DNA from: Solibacillus sp040273735
GTDB taxonomy: Bacteria; Bacillota; Bacilli; Bacillales_A; Planococcaceae
Reading direction: 5' to 3'
Length of the DNA stretch: 64,000 bases
Assembly (NCBI RefSeq): GCF_040273735.1
Contig: NZ_JBELZM010000008.1
Location: 100,816-164,815, forward strand
Part shown: positions 8,899 to 17,701 of the stretch, piece by piece
How positions within the stretch are numbered: position 1 is the stretch's first letter
Layout: each line of letters begins with the position of its first letter
Position numbers and translations under genes: made by a program
The notes under the pieces: generated by a model
What the model was told of the DNA's origin: nothing
The model's input: the letters and a program-made list of their open reading frames with translations, nothing else
Database searches by the model: none

Positions 8899-8948
8899 AC
8901 ATGATTAATATAAAATGAATGCTAATTTTCTATTTCTGATAAAAATTA

Positions 8949-9190
8949 CTTGCTGTAGCATTAGGGGTTCATCCTTATGCATTAATGATTGCTGCTGGTG
9001 TAGCTGCATCATGTGCTTTCATGCTTCCGGATCAGGCTATATTAAGATTACGGATATGATGAAAGCTGGATTTGCGCTGAATGTTTTCGGTGTTGTTTTC
9101 ATAACAATGTCCATTTATTTCCTGCTTCCAATTATGTGGGATATCGATTTAAACTCAGTACCGGAAATGTTTAAAGTAATGAATAAGTAG
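8949..9190 (+). pseudogene. Remnant of an SLC13/DASS sodium:dicarboxylate transporter (C-terminal part, internal deletion)
   Basis: One frame from 8949 reads LAVALGVHPYALMIAAGVAA followed by SCAFMLP; at about 9030 the homology jumps to another frame, which reads GSGYIKITDMMKAGFALN onward to a normal-looking C terminus at 9190. In intact DASS transporters these two pieces are joined by a VATPPNA-type substrate-binding motif. That motif, together with everything N-terminal to it, has been lost. There is no start codon in the first frame. The remnant sits between two terminators and should not make a working transporter. Confidence 0.8.
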
Positions 9191-9196
9191 TATGAA

Positions 9197-9233
9197 GAAG
9201 GTGGAATCGTTAAAAACGATTTCATCTTTTTTT
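9197..9233 (+). terminator. Terminator retained after the transporter remnant
   Basis: A 15-bp stem with three G-U pairs around an AAA loop is followed by a T run. It is the surviving terminator of the lost transporter gene. Confidence 0.85.
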
Positions 9234-9311
9234 GTGGCCCATAATGTTTCTACATACATTCATCCAATTCAAACCATACTGATATTAAATAATTAGGTTG
9301 CAGGTGACACG

Positions 9312-10880
9312 ATGAAACGAAAAGTAATAGTTGCGGTGATTTTAATTGTTGTTATCTGTGCTAGTTTCTTATTAGCGCTTTCAATTTCCCCATTAAAAAA
9401 ACTGGAAGGTCGAATAATGAATAACACGAAGAAACCTGTAGTACTCATTGTCGTAGATTCATTAATGAATGAACCATTGCAAAAAGTGATAAAAGAAGGC
9501 GATGCACCAGCTTTAGCATATTTAATGAACAACGGACAGCTTCATCAGGAAATGATTAGCTCATATCCGACCATGTCTGTCACGATTGATAGTACGTTAC
9601 TAACCGGTACATATCCAAATCAGCATAAAGTACCGGGATTGATTTGGTTTAAAGAAGATGAAAATCGAATAATTAGTTATGGGAGCGGAATCAGTGAAAT
9701 ATGGAATAACGGAATTAAAAATGTCGCTCTTGATAGCGTTGTCCATCTAAATGACAGCCATTTAAGTAAAGAAGTGAAAACACTACACGAAGAGCTTGCT
9801 AATCGGAATCTTTCTTCCGCTTCGATAAATGGTCTATTATATCGAGGAAGTTTTCAACATCGCCTTAATGTCCCTGGACTAATTACTATGGCGGATCTTT
9901 TACCGAAGGATATTCATATTAATGGACCTACAATTTTTTCGCTTGGAACATTAGCCCAATATAATCCGGAAAATAATCATCATAATTTTATATGGCAACG
10001 TTTAGGTGTCAATAATCAGTTTACAGTAAATGAGCTGAAATACTTAATCAGACAAAAGCGATTACCGTCTTTTACACTTGCTTATTTACCCGATGCGGAT
10101 GCATCCATACACAAAAACGGACCCGAACATATAAAGGGTATAAGAAAAGTGGATCGGTCTATACAAAACATTTTAAATAGTTTTCCATCTTGGGAAGCTG
10201 CTATTCAAGAAGTAACATGGATTATAATGGGCGATAGTGGTCAATCATACGTACTTGATGATAAAGAAACATCGTTAATTGACTTGAATCAAGTACTGAA
10301 AAACTATACTTTTTGGGAAAGGAAAAATCCGGATGCCCAACTCGCTATTGCTGTTAACGAGCGAATGGCATACATTTATGCAATTGATCAGCAAGTTGAG
10401 CTATCCGAAATCGTGAATGTTTTAAAAGAGGATGAGCGAATTGGCTTTATCGCATGGAAGAGTGGACAAACAAACTATGTTGTTAGCCCACATAGTGATG
10501 GAGAGTTAGAATTTTCACCAGAAGGTAAGTACGTTGATGATTATAGTCAGTCATGGAGGATTGCTGGAGATGCCTCAATTCTGGATTTAAAATTGACGAA
10601 AGACCAGCATATTGTATACCAGGATTATCCAGATGCACTTGCAAGGCTGCATGGAGCGCTTCATTCACAGGAAGGGCGTGTTATTATTGTGGATGCCAAA
10701 CCATCCTATGAGTTTATTGAAAAGCATAGCCATGACCATGCGGGTGGTGGCGCACATGGCTCACTTCATAAAGTAGATTCTGTTGTTCCGATTATTGTGA
10801 CTGGGGCAAGCGAATTACCTGAATCTAATCGATTAGTTGATTTAAAAAAATGGATACTTCAATTACTGGGTGATTCATAA
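9312..10880 (+). CDS. Membrane-anchored alkaline phosphatase-superfamily phosphodiesterase
   Basis: The 522-residue protein starts with a Lys-rich tip and one hydrophobic segment (residues about 4-25), so the catalytic domain should lie outside the membrane. Metal-site signs of the type I phosphodiesterase/nucleotide pyrophosphatase family are VVLIVVDSL near residue 43, SSYPTMSVTIDSTLLTGTYP (Thr/Ser nucleophile region), HKVPG, LPDADASIHKNGP, a MGDSGQS and a late HSHDHAGGGAHGS. The family cleaves phosphomonoesters or diesters of nucleotides, lipids or teichoic-acid type polymers; the substrate is unknown here. It is a single gene whose terminator overlaps its last codons. Confidence 0.83.
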   Translation: MKRKVIVAVILIVVICASFLLALSISPLKKLEGRIMNNTKKPVVLIVVDSLMNEPLQKVIKEGDAPALAYLMNNGQLHQEMISSYPTMSVTIDSTLLTGTYPNQHKVPGLIWFKEDENRIISYGSGISEIWNNGIKNVALDSVVHLNDSHLSKEVKTLHEELANRNLSSASINGLLYRGSFQHRLNVPGLITMADLLPKDIHINGPTIFSLGTLAQYNPENNHHNFIWQRLGVNNQFTVNELKYLIRQKRLPSFTLAYLPDADASIHKNGPEHIKGIRKVDRSIQNILNSFPSWEAAIQEVTWIIMGDSGQSYVLDDKETSLIDLNQVLKNYTFWERKNPDAQLAIAVNERMAYIYAIDQQVELSEIVNVLKEDERIGFIAWKSGQTNYVVSPHSDGELEFSPEGKYVDDYSQSWRIAGDASILDLKLTKDQHIVYQDYPDALARLHGALHSQEGRVIIVDAKPSYEFIEKHSHDHAGGGAHGSLHKVDSVVPIIVTGASELPESNRLVDLKKWILQLLGDS

Positions 10881-10901
10881 CCGAAAGCATCCAGTTTTTT
10901 T
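10865..10901 (+). terminator. Terminator overlapping the end of the phosphodiesterase gene
   Basis: ACTGGGTG/CATCCAGT pair across the stop codon region, followed by seven T residues. Confidence 0.7.
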
Positions 10902-10912
10902 ATTGATGATTT

Positions 10913-11797
10913 TTACCATACCGGAGACCAGGTTTTTAAAAATTGAACTGTCCGCTCTTTTCCGATGCCCATCAATTTATTTTTAGTCGCCTCATCTAAA
11001 TCAAATTGGGTTGCACTATATTCTTCAACCGGTATAAAGATAATATTTTTCTCGTGTCTTCGGGAAATATAACGATTGTCATGTGCATTTTGCATTGTAC
11101 TAAATAACGCTTCAAAAAGTTGAATCCCATTATTAATATCATGAGGCTTCATATCTTCGCTTGAACTACTGAGTTTCATACCAAGAACGGGCCGCTCTCT
11201 ATTTCCATTATCGTAAATCCACATTGGAAAGTTACTCAAAACGCCACCATCTACAATTACAGACTCCCTTTTCCCGTTTTTTAGATAGACAGGCTCAAAG
11301 AAAAATGGAAGACCGCAACTCATACGTAATGCGCGGGAGACCGGAAAATTATTTGGATCGATATTATATTGTTGCAAATCATCGGGGAGAACAATAATCT
11401 TGCCGTTCGTTAAATCAGAAGCTACTAGTTTTAATTTACCTTTTGGTAAATCTCCGAATGTGTAGATGCCTTTTGTCGCCAGTTTTTCGAGAAACCAGTT
11501 TTCCAGGGATTTACCGCGGTACAAACCCATCCTTTTATATAAATTAAGCCATTTTAAAAATGGAAGCTCGATTATGAATTTCGGAGGATCGAGTAAAACC
11601 TTTAAATTCAGTTCATCAAAAATCTCCTCAAGTTCTTTAGTGTTAAAACCTGCAGCGATAAAAGTGGCTAATATGGCACCGGCACTCGTACCGGCTACAC
11701 GCTCGAATTTGACGCCTTTTACCTCGAGCGCCTGAATAGCCCCTACATATGCAAAACCTTTAATACCTCCGCCTGAAAAAACCCCGTCTACAATCAT
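10913..11797 (-). CDS. Patatin-like phospholipase
   Basis: The 294-residue protein has the oxyanion-hole motif GGGIKG at residues 9-14, the nucleophile elbow GTSAG at 36-40 (Ser38) and the catalytic DGG at 183-185 (Asp183), which together form the patatin Ser-Asp dyad. Such enzymes hydrolyse acyl groups from phospholipids or neutral lipids; the physiological substrate in Bacillales is unclear. No signal peptide is visible, so it is likely cytoplasmic or membrane-associated. A purine-rich AAAGGAG precedes the ATG. It converges on the phosphodiesterase gene. Confidence 0.88.
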   Translation of the reverse strand: MIVDGVFSGGGIKGFAYVGAIQALEVKGVKFERVAGTSAGAILATFIAAGFNTKELEEIFDELNLKVLLDPPKFIIELPFLKWLNLYKRMGLYRGKSLENWFLEKLATKGIYTFGDLPKGKLKLVASDLTNGKIIVLPDDLQQYNIDPNNFPVSRALRMSCGLPFFFEPVYLKNGKRESVIVDGGVLSNFPMWIYDNGNRERPVLGMKLSSSSEDMKPHDINNGIQLFEALFSTMQNAHDNRYISRRHEKNIIFIPVEEYSATQFDLDEATKNKLMGIGKERTVQFLKTWSPVW

Positions 11798-12036
11798 TCG
11801 TTCTCTCCTTTCTTTATTTATAAGTCCATTAAATGCAATTGACAGGTAGAATTTGAAGGTTTAGCACACTAAAACGATATTTAAATTTGTCATCGTAACA
11901 GTATATGTTAGTAAAAACAAAATGGGTTTATTAATGATATGAATAAAGTAAGGAGATTTTGAGTCACTACCCCGAAAATTTGTTTCTTAGAAAATAAAAA
12001 ATAAAATTAAAACCTAAAAAAGCGTATTAACACCTT

Positions 12037-12345
12037 TCAGTTAGTGAAGAAATCGTTGCAGCAGGTAGTACAGCTGTGGCAATCACTGCTGATGTACTTA
12101 ACAAAGATTCTTTACTTGTAGCAAAAGAGCAAATTCTTAAGCATTTTGGACGTATTGATTTTTTAATTAACGATGCAGGCGGTAATCACCCGGATGCGAT
12201 TACAGAAAAAGAGTATTATGAGGAAAATTCTACAGGACTTTCATTTTTTGACCTTCAGGAAAATGGTTTTTCTGATGTATTTTCTTTAAATTTCACAGGG
12301 ACATTCCTTGCGTGTCAAGTGTTTGGAGAGGTACTTTTACAAGCT
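12037..12345 (+). pseudogene. Internal fragment of a short-chain dehydrogenase (uronate/sugar-acid type), both ends lost
   Basis: The frame from about 12037 reads VSEEIVAAGSTAVAITADVL, then FGRIDFLINDAGGNHPDA and VFSLNFTGTFLACQVFGEVL. This matches the cofactor-binding half of SDR enzymes annotated as D-mannonate/fructuronate oxidoreductases (NAGG variant of NNAG). An in-frame stop at 12028 and no ATG show that the N-terminal Rossmann TGxxxGxG part is gone. At about 12345 the homology ends and a GntP permease begins in another frame, so the catalytic YxxxK half is also missing. Confidence 0.75.
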
Positions 12346-12351
12346 GAAAAT

Positions 12352-13143
12352 CCAGCTATCATCGGCAATTATTGCAGCGGGGATTATTCTTTCGCGTGTT
12401 TTAAAGAATCTGGATTTGCCAATACCTCCCTTATTGAAAAAATCTGAAGAAGTAAATCTGGATGATGCACCGGGGTTTGAAATTAGTTTATTAATTCCGT
12501 TATTACCGGCGATTATTATTACAGGTGCCACGATTTACAATATGATTTTCGATAAAGACTCGGCTATTGGTCAATGTATTAACTTTTTAGGTAGTGGTGA
12601 AATTAGTATGATTTTGGCAGTACTAATTGCGATTTATGTATTCGGTATCCGCCTTGGCCGTACTATGAAGGAAGTAATGAATTCTTTCTCGGGTGCGATA
12701 GAAGGTATTGCGATGATTATCTTTATTGTCGGTTCTGGTGGTGCATTTAAACAGATCATTTTAGATACAGGCATCGGTGATCTCATTGCAGGTGTGATGC
12801 AAAACACGTCCATTAACCCATTAATTATGGCATGGTTGATTACAGCGGTTATCCGTATTGCTACGGGTACAGGAGTTGTGTCGGCGATTACAGCTGCAGG
12901 TATTGTAGGACCGTTAATCCATACATTTGATGTCAATCCGGTGCTGATGGTTTTGGCAACAGCGGCGGGCAGTAATACAATTACGCATGTTAACGATGCA
13001 TCGTTCTGGCTATTTAAAGAGTACTTTAACTTATCGATCAAAGATACATTTAAAACATGGGGTCTTCTACTATTCACGACATCGATTGTCGGTCTTGGTG
13101 TAGTTTTAATTTTGGATATATTTATTGATGATTCTGATTACGG
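12352..13143 (+). pseudogene. C-terminal fragment of a GntP family gluconate permease, fused by deletion to an SDR fragment
   Basis: From about 12352 the frame reads AIIAAGIILSRVLKN, then LIPLLPAIIITGATIYN, VGSGGAFKQIILDTGIGDLI, TGTGVVSAITAAGIVGP and NTITHVNDASFWLFKEYF, all typical of the C-terminal two thirds of GntT/GntP gluconate:proton symporters. The N-terminal third is absent, and the frame runs on through the terminator at 13144, so the native stop is also disturbed. Gluconate permease and sugar-acid dehydrogenase genes are often neighbours, so this is probably one former operon collapsed by a deletion. Confidence 0.78.
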
Positions 13144-13176
13144 CATGTCCGAAACTTTATTTCGGACATGTTTTTT
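13144..13176 (+). terminator. Terminator of the former gluconate permease gene
   Basis: A perfect 11-bp stem, CATGTCCGAAA/TTTCGGACATG, with a five-base loop is followed by six T residues. Confidence 0.9.
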
Positions 13177-13420
13177 ACTGTTCCTGTATAAACAGGACCT
13201 GCTCAAAGCTGCACTCTTTGCAAACAAGTAAATGCGGACAAATCTCATCTTTAGCGGTATTAGGGTAGCCATCTCCAAGCTTAACGGTATTTTCATCATT
13301 ATAATGTCCATATGGATCCGAATAATCGGCTACCTTTCCTCCATCCTGCAGGGGACTGTTGCAAGAAGGGCAATCTTTGCTGACTTTTTCTAATGCATTG
13401 CACAACGGACAAATCGCCAT
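13175..13420 (-). CDS. Small zinc-ribbon protein
   Basis: From ATG at 13420 the protein has 81 residues. It starts MAICPLCNALEKV and has a second CPSC pair, then CPH and a final CKEC, giving two or more likely zinc-binding Cys pairs. The middle is acidic and polar. The frame is open to 13453, but GAGGTG lies directly before 13420. Small treble-ribbon proteins of this type are common in Bacillales and mostly have no known role. No operon partner is visible. Confidence 0.7.
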   Translation of the reverse strand: MAICPLCNALEKVSKDCPSCNSPLQDGGKVADYSDPYGHYNDENTVKLGDGYPNTAKDEICPHLLVCKECSFEQVLFIQEQ

Positions 13421-13651
13421 AAACACACCTCTATTTTTATCGTATGTAATCAATATGTCTCTTTTCCACCATTAATTAAACACAATTGCCCGATGAAGTT
13501 ACTTTTTAAAAATGCCTTACTAGCATTGCCTCCCGTTTTATAGAATCTAGGCGAATACCATGAAAGGTTAAAATATATATATTGGTACTAGGCGCTCACA
13601 ACCTTTCTTTTTTCTCCATATGCTAAGTAAAAAAGGAAAAGAGGTTAGAGT

Positions 13652-15049
13652 ATGGGTATTGAGATAACAGTTCTCCACTGGATCTATGTTGTTTTTATCA
13701 TGCTGATCATTATCTTTATGGTGAGGCGCCTGGATACAACATTAATTAGTATTGTGGGGATTTTTGTTATTGCTCTTGTCGCAACAGGGGATTTTGTAGC
13801 GTCGATAGGCGGTGTATTTAATAGCTTTATTTATGCAATTACCGAACTTTTATCTACTATTTTAATTATCTCAATTATCGTTGCTATGAGTCGGGTACTA
13901 ACTAAAACGGGAATCAATGAAGTAATGATTGCACCTTTTACAAAAATCATTAAAAATCCGACACTAGGATTTTGGACAATCGGGATATTAATGATGATTA
14001 TTTCCTGGTTTTTCTGGCCATCTCCTGCAGTAGCGCTTCTCGGAGCTGTTTTATTGCCTGTAGCAATACGGGCGGGGTTGCCGGCATTAGGTGTTGCTAT
14101 GGCGATGAACTTATTCGGTCACGGGATTGCGTTATCCAGTGATTTTATTATTCAAGGTGCACCGAAATTAACGGCTGATGCTGCCGGACTTCCAGTAGGA
14201 GATGTTGTGACGGCAAGTATCCCTCTTGTCATAACGATGGGGGTTGTGACAACAGTTGTAGCATTTTACTTTTTGAAACGAGATATGAAGCGCGGCACTA
14301 TTCCTTTAGTGGGCACCTATGATAATAGTACGGAGCAAGAACTGGAGCAAACGGAAAATCTATTATCGATGACCCAGAAAAAATTCTTCGCTCTATTAAT
14401 TCCGGTTGCCTTTGTACTGGATGTTGTTGCAATGGCTATTTTTGATCTTCAGGGGGGAGACGCAACAGCGCTGATAGGTGGGACTTCTGTATTTATACTG
14501 TTGATACTTTGTGTTATTGCTTATAAGAAGAAAGGGCTCGACCAAACGACGAGCTACTTTATTAAAGGATTCCAGTTCGGGTTTAAAGTATTTGGACCGG
14601 TCATCCCGATTGCGGCGTTTTTCTACTTAGGGGACGCGGGTTTCCTTACAATTCTCGGTAACCATCTGCCTGAAACATCACACGGTATTGTAAATGACCT
14701 TGGTATGGGACTGGCGGCGCTTGTACCATTAACAACGGAAATTGCAGTTGTGACATTGACAGGTGTTGGGGCAATTACAGGACTGGACGGATCCGGCTTT
14801 TCAGGAATTTCTTTAGTAGGGTCACTCGGAAATTTATTTGGAACTGCAATCGGAGAAGGAACGGCTACATTGACTGCTCTTGGTCAAATTGCGGCTATTT
14901 GGGTGGGGGGCGGTACACTTGTTCCATGGGCGCTTATTCCTGCAGCAGCCATTTGTAATGTTAGCCCATTTGAGCTTGCAAGAAGAAATCTTGTACCGGT
15001 AATTATCGGTTTAATTGTGACAACGATTGTAGCGCTTTTCATTATCTAA
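13652..15049 (+). CDS. Polytopic membrane transporter of unknown substrate (ion-transporter-like)
   Basis: The 465-residue protein is almost wholly hydrophobic with about 12 membrane segments. It has FGHGIALSSDFIIQGAPKLTA near residue 155 and the repeated half-site GTAIGEGTATLTALGQ near residue 405, reminiscent of the re-entrant loops of the IT/ArsB-GntP transporter group. A short hydrophilic loop (residues about 212-235) separates two halves, which suggests an internal two-fold repeat. I do not recognise a characterised member. It is a single gene with an AAGAGG site before the ATG; no clear terminator was found after it. Confidence 0.75.
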   Translation: MGIEITVLHWIYVVFIMLIIIFMVRRLDTTLISIVGIFVIALVATGDFVASIGGVFNSFIYAITELLSTILIISIIVAMSRVLTKTGINEVMIAPFTKIIKNPTLGFWTIGILMMIISWFFWPSPAVALLGAVLLPVAIRAGLPALGVAMAMNLFGHGIALSSDFIIQGAPKLTADAAGLPVGDVVTASIPLVITMGVVTTVVAFYFLKRDMKRGTIPLVGTYDNSTEQELEQTENLLSMTQKKFFALLIPVAFVLDVVAMAIFDLQGGDATALIGGTSVFILLILCVIAYKKKGLDQTTSYFIKGFQFGFKVFGPVIPIAAFFYLGDAGFLTILGNHLPETSHGIVNDLGMGLAALVPLTTEIAVVTLTGVGAITGLDGSGFSGISLVGSLGNLFGTAIGEGTATLTALGQIAAIWVGGGTLVPWALIPAAAICNVSPFELARRNLVPVIIGLIVTTIVALFII

Positions 15050-15193
15050 ACTGTTGCACTAACAAATTAAATCACTCGCAGCAGTATGTTTGCTGTCCTG
15101 GAAACTTGGAGAAATGTTGGGTTTGCAAATAATGTGGAACGCCTAATTATATAAAGAATAAAATAGAGTAATAACAATGAAGGATGGGACAAT

Positions 15194-16813
15194 TTGAAAA
15201 TTAATGATCAGCCCGTGAACCCAGCAGACCCTGCTACGATATCAAAATTTGAAGATAAACTAGTAATACCGCGAGTTGCAAGGTCTAAACCAAATCATAA
15301 CTATCCACCTAATTCCTATTATGAAATCCAGATGCTTAAAGCAAGGCATCGATTTCATAAAAACTTTCCTTATACGGAGGTGTGGGGCTATGACGGAATC
15401 GTTCCTGGTCCAACAATTGAAGCAAAAAAAGATGTTACGACTTATGTGAAATACTTAAATAAACTTCCCGATAAACATTTTTTGCCGGTAGATTACAGTC
15501 TGCATGGAGTAAACAATTCTGCTGAAGTTCGAACAGTGGTTCATTTACATGGGGCGAATGTCGCTTCTGCAAGTGACGGGCACCCTGAGGCATGGTATAC
15601 AAAAAATTATGCTGCTACAGGACCACTATTCAAACAGGAAGTGCATGCATATACGAACCACCAGCCGGGTACGACTATGTGGTATCACGACCATGCGATG
15701 GCACTTACAAGATTAAATGTTGTGGCAGGGTTGGCGGGGTTTTATTTGCTTCGTGATTCTTTGGAGGAGCGATTACAACTGCCAAAGGGAAATTACGAAA
15801 TACCATTGCTCATTCAGGATCGCTCCTTTAATGAAGATGGTTCTATTTTTTATCCAACAAAACTTGATCCGCCATTCCCTCTACCTGTACCTGACCAGCT
15901 TCCACTGCCGGATCCGACTGTTACGTTAGGCTATGTCGGAAATACAGTTATTGTAAATGGGAAAGTATGGCCGTATTTAAATGTTGAGCCGAGAAAATAT
16001 CGCTTCCGAATATTAAATGGCTCAAACCGTAGAAGTTACAAACTACGTCTTTCCAATGAAGAAGTAATGAGCCAGATTGGAACAGATGGCGGATTTTTAG
16101 CTGCGACAACGGAAATCATCACAGCTGAATTAAATCCTGCTGAGCGTATAGATGTAATTATTGATTTTAGTAAATTTGCGAATGAAGAAATTTTTCTGAT
16201 GAATGATGATGGGGAGTTTGCAGATGAGCATACGAATGTCATTATGAAATTCAATGTGAACTTGCCTCTAAAGCGGGAAGATACAAGCCAAATACCTACA
16301 TTGCTGGAACCAGCGATGGATTTACACGAGCATCATGCACATACCATTCGTAATCTGCCTTTAACATCTTCTTTAGACCGTTATGGCAGGCTTATGCTCA
16401 TGCTGGATAATAAAATGTACCATGATCCCGCAACAGAAAAGCCTTCGTTAGATAGTATAGAGATTTGGAACTTTATAAATACGACACCAGTACATCATCC
16501 GATCCATCTCCATTTAGTACAATTCAAAATATTGGAGCGTAGACCGTTTAATGTAGATCTATATGTTTCGGAAGGAAAATTAGTGTATACAGGTGAGCCG
16601 GAAAAACCGAGAGATTATGAAAGAGGTTGGAAGGATACTGTAAAAGCGGACATTGGAAAAGTAACGAAAATTATTATGCACTGGAAAGAACATACAGGGG
16701 ATTATATGTGGCACTGTCATTTTCTTGAGCATGAAGATCATGATATGATGCGTCCGATTCGTGTTATTAACGATGCCCATCCCGTGCAGCCACCGCATAT
16801 TGATGACCATTAA
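15194..16813 (+). CDS. CotA-like multicopper oxidase (laccase/bilirubin oxidase type)
   Basis: The 539-residue protein carries all four copper motifs: VVHLHGANV near residue 115, WYHDHA near 162, HPIHLHLVQF near 434 and HCHFLEHEDHDMM near 506, the last including the type 1 copper Cys, His and an axial Met. The layout follows Bacillus CotA, the outer spore-coat laccase of about 513 residues. No signal peptide is visible, as in CotA. These enzymes oxidise phenols or bilirubin and reduce oxygen to water. The start is TTG at 15194 behind AAGGATGGG. It is a single gene ending in a bidirectional terminator. Confidence 0.9.
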   Translation: MKINDQPVNPADPATISKFEDKLVIPRVARSKPNHNYPPNSYYEIQMLKARHRFHKNFPYTEVWGYDGIVPGPTIEAKKDVTTYVKYLNKLPDKHFLPVDYSLHGVNNSAEVRTVVHLHGANVASASDGHPEAWYTKNYAATGPLFKQEVHAYTNHQPGTTMWYHDHAMALTRLNVVAGLAGFYLLRDSLEERLQLPKGNYEIPLLIQDRSFNEDGSIFYPTKLDPPFPLPVPDQLPLPDPTVTLGYVGNTVIVNGKVWPYLNVEPRKYRFRILNGSNRRSYKLRLSNEEVMSQIGTDGGFLAATTEIITAELNPAERIDVIIDFSKFANEEIFLMNDDGEFADEHTNVIMKFNVNLPLKREDTSQIPTLLEPAMDLHEHHAHTIRNLPLTSSLDRYGRLMLMLDNKMYHDPATEKPSLDSIEIWNFINTTPVHHPIHLHLVQFKILERRPFNVDLYVSEGKLVYTGEPEKPRDYERGWKDTVKADIGKVTKIIMHWKEHTGDYMWHCHFLEHEDHDMMRPIRVINDAHPVQPPHIDDH

Positions 16814-16822
16814 CTAAATTGA

Positions 16823-16866
16823 AAAAATGTACTATATTTTGAATGTAAAAGTATAGTACATTTTTA
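16823..16866. terminator. Bidirectional terminator after the laccase gene
   Basis: AAAAATGTACTATA/TATAGTACATTTTT pair perfectly around a loop of about 15 bases, serving both converging genes. Confidence 0.85.
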
Positions 16867-16873
16867 ATTAACA

Positions 16874-17476
16874 TTAACCGTTAGTTGCCAATCTGCCAAG
16901 AGGACCGGATTCATCGATAATATCAGCCAAATCAAAAACAGAAATCGGAAACATTGGCAGACCTACAACATATGGAGTAATCTCATATAATTGAAAATAA
17001 ATAACGAGTGTTTTATCCGCAATATAGAAATCCTGATCTGGACTTATACCCCGAAAATCACCTAATGTAGGAAGGTCCCGCTCCTGTATTTGAATATCGA
17101 CAAGAGCAGAAAGTCTTCTGACATAATTGCTGCCCGGTTTAAATAAATCTTTAAGTGTACATAGCTTCTTTTTTTCTATATCAAATGTCAGTGATTCAAT
17201 TGTCGTCATTCCGTGTGCTGCCTTTTCATGGTACGTATAATTGGAAAGGCTCAAGCTTAATACTTGCCGCTGATTATTTTTTATTTCATATAGCCCCAGC
17301 ATTTCTTCTACTGTTGTTGGCATTTCACCAACTTGCTGTGCAATTTGCTTTTGTACTTGCTCCTTAATCGCCTCATTCATCTCGTTTTCCCATAAATGAT
17401 CCCACTTGTAAGTAACATGAGGATAATATACCAATTGATTCGGCCCACAATCTAATCGAACAGTACTAACAGGCAT
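16874..17476 (-). CDS. DUF3298-type protein, similar to RsiV/PdaC extracellular domains
   Basis: The 200-residue protein starts MPVSTVRLDCGPNQLVYYPH and has a KKKLCTLKDLFKPGSNYVRR segment and YFQLYEITPYVVGLP near the C terminus. This is the usual pattern of DUF3298 domains, in RsiV a lysozyme-binding fold and also found in PdaC-type deacetylases. No signal peptide or membrane anchor is present, unusual for a domain that is mostly extracellular. The ATG has no close ribosome site (GGAAG is about 25 bases upstream), and no better start was found, so the N terminus is uncertain. Function unknown. Confidence 0.7.
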   Translation of the reverse strand: MPVSTVRLDCGPNQLVYYPHVTYKWDHLWENEMNEAIKEQVQKQIAQQVGEMPTTVEEMLGLYEIKNNQRQVLSLSLSNYTYHEKAAHGMTTIESLTFDIEKKKLCTLKDLFKPGSNYVRRLSALVDIQIQERDLPTLGDFRGISPDQDFYIADKTLVIYFQLYEITPYVVGLPMFPISVFDLADIIDESGPLGRLATNG

Positions 17477-17543
17477 TGGACCAATTTGAAGAATAGTTTC
17501 ACTTCCTTCATCGTTTTTTTTCTTAAATTACAATATGCAACTA

Positions 17544-17573
17544 ACCCTGCATACTGTTATTTATATGTAGGGT
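17544..17573. promoter_or_regulatory. Palindrome between the DUF3298 gene and the MFS gene
   Basis: ACCCTGCATA at 17544-17553 pairs with TATGTAGGGT at 17564-17573 (one G-U pair). It lies in the divergent intergenic region and is not followed by T residues on either strand, so it looks more like an operator than a terminator. Confidence 0.5.
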
Positions 17574-17701
17574 ATATAACTTTATGAAAGTGTTGGCTTG
17601 AAAAGATAAGAGGCAAAGTACTTTAATGTGTTTAAGGAAAAAGAATTCATAAATAAAAAATTCAAATGTTTAAAGAAAAACTTTTATGGGAGTAGTGATC
17701 A

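Noticed and set aside
8915..9190. A 91-residue protein starting at ATG 8915
   Set aside because: Its N-terminal half is a Cys-rich out-of-frame reading of the SLC13 sequence; the true homology lies in another frame.
12308..13231. An intact 307-residue transporter gene starting at ATG 12308
   Set aside because: The first 14 codons are the SDR fragment read out of frame, the first third of the GntP permease is missing, and the frame runs through the terminator.
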